Assembly: GCA_002877875.1 (NCBI GenBank)
Contig: PNIE01000013.1
Coordinates: 1 to 5,303 of the forward strand
From: Caldimicrobium thiodismutans
GTDB taxonomy: Bacteria; Desulfobacterota; Thermodesulfobacteria; Thermodesulfobacteriales; Thermodesulfobacteriaceae
Length of the DNA stretch: 5,303 nt
Direction of reading: 5' to 3'
Part shown: in pieces, positions 4,728 to 5,303 of the stretch
Layout: each line of letters starts with the position of its first letter
How positions within the stretch are numbered: the first letter of the stretch is position 1
Made by a program: the position numbers and the translations under genes
The notes under the pieces: generated by a model
What the model saw: only the letters and a program-made list of their open reading frames with translations
Told to the model about the DNA's origin: nothing
The model's database searches: none

Positions 4728-5303
4728 AGAAGAGATTGAAAAACTTCAACTTGAAAGGCTTCGTAAAACTCTTAGGTTCTTAAAGAACTCCAGGTCCAAA
4801 TTAAAAGAAAAATATAAAGAAATTGAACCTGAAGATATTAAGAGCCTTGATGATTTAAAAAATCTTCCTTTTACTACCAAGGATGAGCTTAGGGATTGTT
4901 ATCCCTTTGAACACATTGCTGTTCCTATAGAAGAGTGTGCAAGAATGCATATGAGTTCTGGGACAACTGGAACTCCTGTCATTAATGCCATGACCAAAGG
5001 AGATATCGAACAGTGGGGTGAGATTATGGCAAGGTGCTTGGTTTGTGCCACTCTCACCCCTAAAGATAGACTTCAAATCATGCCCTCCTTCGGTTTATTC
5101 AATGGTGGATTTGGTTTTCATTATGGTGCGGAAAAATTAGGGTGTTTTATAGTACCAGCAGGAGCAGGAAGATCTCTTTTGCAATTGAAACTAATAAAAG
5201 AGCTTGGAGTTACCGCTATTGGAGCTATAGCTAGCTATCCTGCAAGGCTCCTTGAGGTAGCTAAAGAAAATGGCTTTGATTTTCGGGAGACGAAACTTAG
5301 AAC
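4696..5303 (+). CDS. Phenylacetate-CoA ligase-like adenylate-forming enzyme, N-terminal part
   Basis: 202 codons are open from the ATG at 4696 to the right edge; the family is about 430 residues, so roughly half is visible. Known chemistry: arylacetate + ATP + CoA gives arylacetyl-CoA + AMP + PPi. Seen: MFNPKMETLPREEIEKLQLERL, typical of the PaaK N-terminus (MFWNPxxETLPRExL...); LPFTTKDELRDCYPF; the ATP phosphate-binding loop SSGTTGTP (87-94); and FGLFNGGFGFHYGAEKLG, which lines the acyl pocket side in this family. After it the usual PaaK SGGNTERQ stretch reads GAGRSLLQ, and SYPARLLEVA follows, so it belongs to a PaaK-like branch rather than to classical PaaK. The start lies 32 bp inside iorB with a poor ribosome site, suggesting coupled translation. 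An ATG at 4711 is possible but would lose the conserved MFNP start. Position after iorAB points to arylacetate or arylacetyl-CoA as substrate; that is inference. Confidence 0.9.
   Translation, partial: MFNPKMETLPREEIEKLQLERLRKTLRFLKNSRSKLKEKYKEIEPEDIKSLDDLKNLPFTTKDELRDCYPFEHIAVPIEECARMHMSSGTTGTPVINAMTKGDIEQWGEIMARCLVCATLTPKDRLQIMPSFGLFNGGFGFHYGAEKLGCFIVPAGAGRSLLQLKLIKELGVTAIGAIASYPARLLEVAKENGFDFRETKLR

Noticed and set aside
4855..5076. A minus-strand open frame of 73 codons
   Set aside because: It is antisense to the ATP-binding loop region of the PaaK-like gene, which reads continuously on the plus strand with clear motifs.

Overview
The window comes from an AT-rich genome and is almost entirely coding. 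It holds two divergent gene clusters that fire away from a 91-bp intergenic region (2364-2454). Three things suggest an obligately or largely anaerobic, probably thermophilic bacterium. Arginine is mostly AGA/AGG, the proteins are rich in Lys, Glu and Ile, and the window encodes an oxygen-labile, ferredoxin-linked 2-oxoacid oxidoreductase. Strong GGAGG ribosome-binding sites and bacterial -35/-10 elements argue against an archaeon. A Thermodesulfobacteriota-like organism would fit, but this placement is inference without any search.

Left cluster (minus strand, reading leftwards from 2363): a QueC-type 7-cyano-7-deazaguanine synthase; a small CxxCxxCC (YkgJ/UPF0153-type) protein whose start overlaps the queC stop by 4 bp; a Fur-family regulator with a complete set of PerR-type ligands; and, 12 bp further on, an NADP-type beta-hydroxyacid dehydrogenase (3-hydroxyisobutyrate dehydrogenase/GLYR family) whose last few codons lie beyond position 1. 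Spacing suggests one transcription unit. The genes do not form one obvious pathway; metal and redox sensing is the only shared theme.

Right cluster (plus strand): iorA (2455-4257), iorB (TTG start at 4254) and the N-terminal half of a phenylacetate-CoA ligase-like adenylating enzyme (from 4696, running off the right edge). Each gene overlaps the next. IorAB oxidises aryl-pyruvates (from Trp, Phe, Tyr) with CoA and ferredoxin to arylacetyl-CoA. The ligase interconverts arylacetyl-CoA and arylacetate. The three genes therefore form a compact module for degrading aromatic amino acids or, run backwards, for building them from arylacetates.

Points that stand out: (i) both divergent first genes have a -10 hexamer only 8-9 bp before their ATG and no Shine-Dalgarno, while two of the internal genes (fur/perR and iorB) have GGAGG sites, so both clusters may start with leaderless mRNAs; (ii) an imperfect 21-bp palindrome lies between the promoters; (iii) IorB is unusually short, with changes in an otherwise conserved motif; (iv) a PerR-like gene sits in the cluster divergent from an oxygen-sensitive enzyme. 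I see no RNA genes, mobile elements, CRISPR arrays or convincing terminators, and no clearly undescribed system.
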